DNA of 6,735 nt, from contig JAEYXC010000178.1 in NCBI GenBank assembly GCA_023428655.1, forward strand, positions 1 through 6,735. The letters are read 5' to 3'. Below the pieces are notes generated by a model. It was not told where the DNA came from. It saw only the letters and a list, made by a program, of their open reading frames with translations, and made no database searches. The position numbers and the translations under genes are program-made. Of the stretch, positions 4,339 to 6,735 are shown in pieces; the first letter of the stretch is position 1; the number at the start of each line of letters is the position of its first letter. This stretch comes from Bacillota bacterium. GTDB lineage: Bacteria > Bacillota > Clostridia > Lachnospirales > Lachnospiraceae.

Positions 4339-6735
4339 CAACTTCTTCGTTGTTCTCCGCTAATCGTACCGTTTGTACGATTGCCTTTGCCAAACAGTAC
4401 AAGGCTCGTTCTGTACTATAATCTTTATTAGAGCTATGCCCTAAATCCTGTGGATTCTGATAATTGTAATTTTCACTTTCCTTACCGATTATTGCAAAAT
4501 CCAATTGCTTTAAGTTCAAATTGCTTGTCCTGGCTGCTTTCTCTATCTCCTCAGCCTTTCCTTGAAGCCTCTGTAATCCGTTTCTGTTATCACAGGCGAT
4601 ATAGCCTTTTACCATATGCTCCTTCAATGAGAGTTCTGCCTTGATATCACCAAGCTCCTTCGACCAAACCGTAACAGATACTTTCCCTGTGGTCTCGGTG
4701 CCCCTTAAAATGGTCAGATTCATATTGGTGATTCCATTTTTGGTCTCTATGGGTACTTGGTAGAACTCCTTCGAGGCCATATTTCTCAAAAAGGTCAGCT
4801 GCTTTCCGATGGTTCTAAGCTCTGCCAGCCTATTGCTATCGATAATCTCCTGAGAACATTCCCTAGTTAATGCTTCCTTCGCCTGGGCCTCCAAATTGTT
4901 ATAGACTTCATTCATTGAAGACTTATCGATTATTGTATCGGATATTTCGTTCAAATCCTTTAGTTTATTTTCCGTATTTTCGCTATTATTTTCATTCTGT
5001 TTCTTCATTAGTCTTACAATAGGTGAGATACCATTGCTTAATATCTGATTCGCAATCATGATATTCTGAGGTGATCCAGCCATCTGATAGTCATTCAAAA
5101 AGCGCAGGGATTGCTCTGAATTCTTGCATAATTCCCTTATCTCAAGTACCTTCTGAGTATATTGGCCCCCTACACTATCTTCATTCTCCGGCATCGTCTG
5201 AAGCTGCTCTAATAGCTTCTCAATGGGTATATTCTTAATCGTCTCCCAGGGACCGTCATCGGCATTACTCACGGAGGATGTAGTCATAGGTACCAACTGA
5301 GATACTACTGACATAGCCTCGGATTGCTGTATACTCTTAAGCTTTGCCGGAGAGATTTCATCGGTAAGCTGTTTTACAACTTGATTAAGATATTCCCTCG
5401 TCGCTTCCCTTTGATCCTCTTCCTTTGCACTATCCTCTTGTATTTCCTCCGAGGCATTTAAGAAGCCTTTTAGTTGGTCCGCGATACTTTCCTTATCACG
5501 CTCTATTTCCGTCAGCATACCAAATTCATCATTAATTGCTGCAGTTACTCTTCCTCTTCTTCCGGTCTGCACTGCCGTAAGCAGATGGGATAAGGTAACC
5601 TCCTGATTCGCTTTCAACACGGCACCAAGTGCTGCTCCATCGGATTTCTCTACGTTATAGAGAAGACGGTAAATACCAATATAGGAATTTCGTTCCTGTG
5701 GTGAGATCCCCTTTTCTCTCTCTAACTTATGCAGATAATTACTGAATCTGTCCTCTGAGGTAATCCCCTGTTCCTCCTTCATTCGATCAATGGTGGTATT
5801 AAGTTCACCAATGGGCATACTAAGCGGGTCCATACCTTCCTTAATCATTCTAACGGTTACCGCCGGATGCAGATTCTTAATTAAGGAGGATACCTCCATA
5901 TCATATGCCTTTGCCTCATCAATGGCTTCCTTGGTAATATCCATTTGGTTATAGCCAAGGATTCTTGCCGCTCTTTGATTCGCCTGAGTGTCCTCAAGAT
6001 TCAATTCAGCGAGCAGTGAAGAAATGTTCGAGAAGGCTTTCTGGATTGAGTCCCCGTATTCCGCATTCGGTACCGTTGCTAGGGTTTCATAAGCAGCTCC
6101 TGCTTTGGCATACTCGGTTATGAGCTTTGCCCCGGTGGAGATCAGGTCAGGAATTGTCTGTGTCCTTCTCTCAAGAAGTGTTGCTCCAAGCACTGCTGCC
6201 GGAAGGTACTTTAACTGCTCCACACCTTCGGTTGTACTACGTAGTAATTGAATTGCCTCTGCCTTGTCAGCTGCCTCCGCCTCACTCAAAAGCCTTTTAT
6301 AATAGCTGTCCTCCAGCCGTTTAAGCTCCTCCACTACCTTCTCAAGCCTCTCCGTCTCAACATGAATCCCCTTCTTCTCCAGTCTCGTAGCAGCCTCCAG
6401 GGACATCTTCAGGCGAATTTCCTCCAGTTGTCTTTGCGCCTTTACTTCTTCATATTCCTGATGGTCAGAGAGGTTTTCCTGGTACTCATAATCCTTATCA
6501 CCCATCCCTTGACCTTGTTCCATTTGCTCCTCTTGCAGAACGGGTGCTTTTGCTTCCGATACCGTAGCTTCTTCCGCCGTCTGCTTCAAGGTAATCCTGC
6601 CTGCGTTAAGGTCTTCTTGTACTGCTGCCAGATTTTTAATGTTAAGTGTAAGCTTTTCCTTTACTGCATAAGCTACTGCCTCATCGCCAATGGAATGCGC
6701 TTTGGCAATACTGTGCTCTAGGTTTGGAATACTCT
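4334..6735 (-). CDS. DUF6240-type flagellar-associated protein with FliK-like C-terminus (5' end beyond right edge)
   Basis: The frame is open from the right edge to TAA at 4336-4334, giving 799 visible residues. The TTG at 6589 is an internal leucine codon with 48 open codons before it, including A-V-A-Y-A-V-K-E-K-L-T-L-N-I-K-N-L. The visible protein is hydrophilic, largely helical and rich in Glu and Lys, with no signal peptide or membrane segment in view. Residues about 98-145 hold a coiled-coil-like RQLEEIRLKMSLEAATRLEKK region. Residues about 355-390 include IYRLLYNVEKSDGAALGAV and HLLTAVQTGRRG, which I recognise from DUF6240 proteins of Lachnospiraceae; their role is unknown. Residues about 660-750 follow the FliK C-terminal pattern: V-P-I-E-x-x-N-G, then KVSVTVWSKELGDIKAEL, a central I-A-C-D-N-R strand end, and L-x-x-x-x-x-x-L-N-L-K-Q-L-D-F-A-I. 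It ends 139 nt before flagellin. A role in export or hook/filament assembly is inferred from this and from the context. Confidence 0.75.
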   Translation of the reverse strand, partial: SIPNLEHSIAKAHSIGDEAVAYAVKEKLTLNIKNLAAVQEDLNAGRITLKQTAEEATVSEAKAPVLQEEQMEQGQGMGDKDYEYQENLSDHQEYEEVKAQRQLEEIRLKMSLEAATRLEKKGIHVETERLEKVVEELKRLEDSYYKRLLSEAEAADKAEAIQLLRSTTEGVEQLKYLPAAVLGATLLERRTQTIPDLISTGAKLITEYAKAGAAYETLATVPNAEYGDSIQKAFSNISSLLAELNLEDTQANQRAARILGYNQMDITKEAIDEAKAYDMEVSSLIKNLHPAVTVRMIKEGMDPLSMPIGELNTTIDRMKEEQGITSEDRFSNYLHKLEREKGISPQERNSYIGIYRLLYNVEKSDGAALGAVLKANQEVTLSHLLTAVQTGRRGRVTAAINDEFGMLTEIERDKESIADQLKGFLNASEEIQEDSAKEEDQREATREYLNQVVKQLTDEISPAKLKSIQQSEAMSVVSQLVPMTTSSVSNADDGPWETIKNIPIEKLLEQLQTMPENEDSVGGQYTQKVLEIRELCKNSEQSLRFLNDYQMAGSPQNIMIANQILSNGISPIVRLMKKQNENNSENTENKLKDLNEISDTIIDKSSMNEVYNNLEAQAKEALTRECSQEIIDSNRLAELRTIGKQLTFLRNMASKEFYQVPIETKNGITNMNLTILRGTETTGKVSVTVWSKELGDIKAELSLKEHMVKGYIACDNRNGLQRLQGKAEEIEKAARTSNLNLKQLDFAIIGKESENYNYQNPQDLGHSSNKDYSTERALYCLAKAIVQTVRLAENNEEVA

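Overview
The window reads as chromosomal DNA of a motile, spore-forming, low-to-moderate GC Clostridia, most likely a Lachnospiraceae-type organism. This is an inference from gene content. It carries a BofA-type sporulation regulator, a YaaL/DUF2508 protein, a flagellin with its FliS chaperone, and a large DUF6240-type protein of the kind found near clostridial flagellar genes. No rRNA, tRNA, CRISPR array or insertion sequence was seen.

Left part (1-1260). A minus-strand gene leaves through the left edge; only its first 34 codons are present, preceded by a good sigma-A-like promoter and a leader of about 150 nt. Next come bofA (minus strand, 456-728) and, divergently, a yaaL-like gene (plus strand, 944-1162). 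In Bacillus these two lie together in one direction beside recR, so the split arrangement is notable. Their shared 215-bp spacer holds a probable bofA promoter overlapped by an 8+8 bp dyad. A GC-rich hairpin at 1222-1254 separates the yaaL-like gene from the leftward flagellar unit.

Right part (1339-6735), all on the minus strand and transcribed right to left. The order is a DUF6240-type protein (open to the right edge, 3' end at 4334), then flagellin (2023-4194), then fliS (1512-1991). Flagellin and fliS are 31 nt apart and probably co-transcribed. FliS binds unpolymerised flagellin and holds it for export. The DUF6240-type protein ends in a segment patterned like the FliK hook-length-control C-terminal domain, so it may be an export or filament accessory factor.

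The most unusual points are: a 723-residue flagellin whose surface region is built from two diverged copies of a roughly 200-residue Flagellin_IN-type module and contains four cysteines; two identical GGA-containing 10-mers in the flagellin leader that are candidate CsrA sites; a degenerate 24-bp tandem repeat just after fliS lying in an open frame shifted -1 from fliS; and the possible FliK-like end of the DUF6240 protein.
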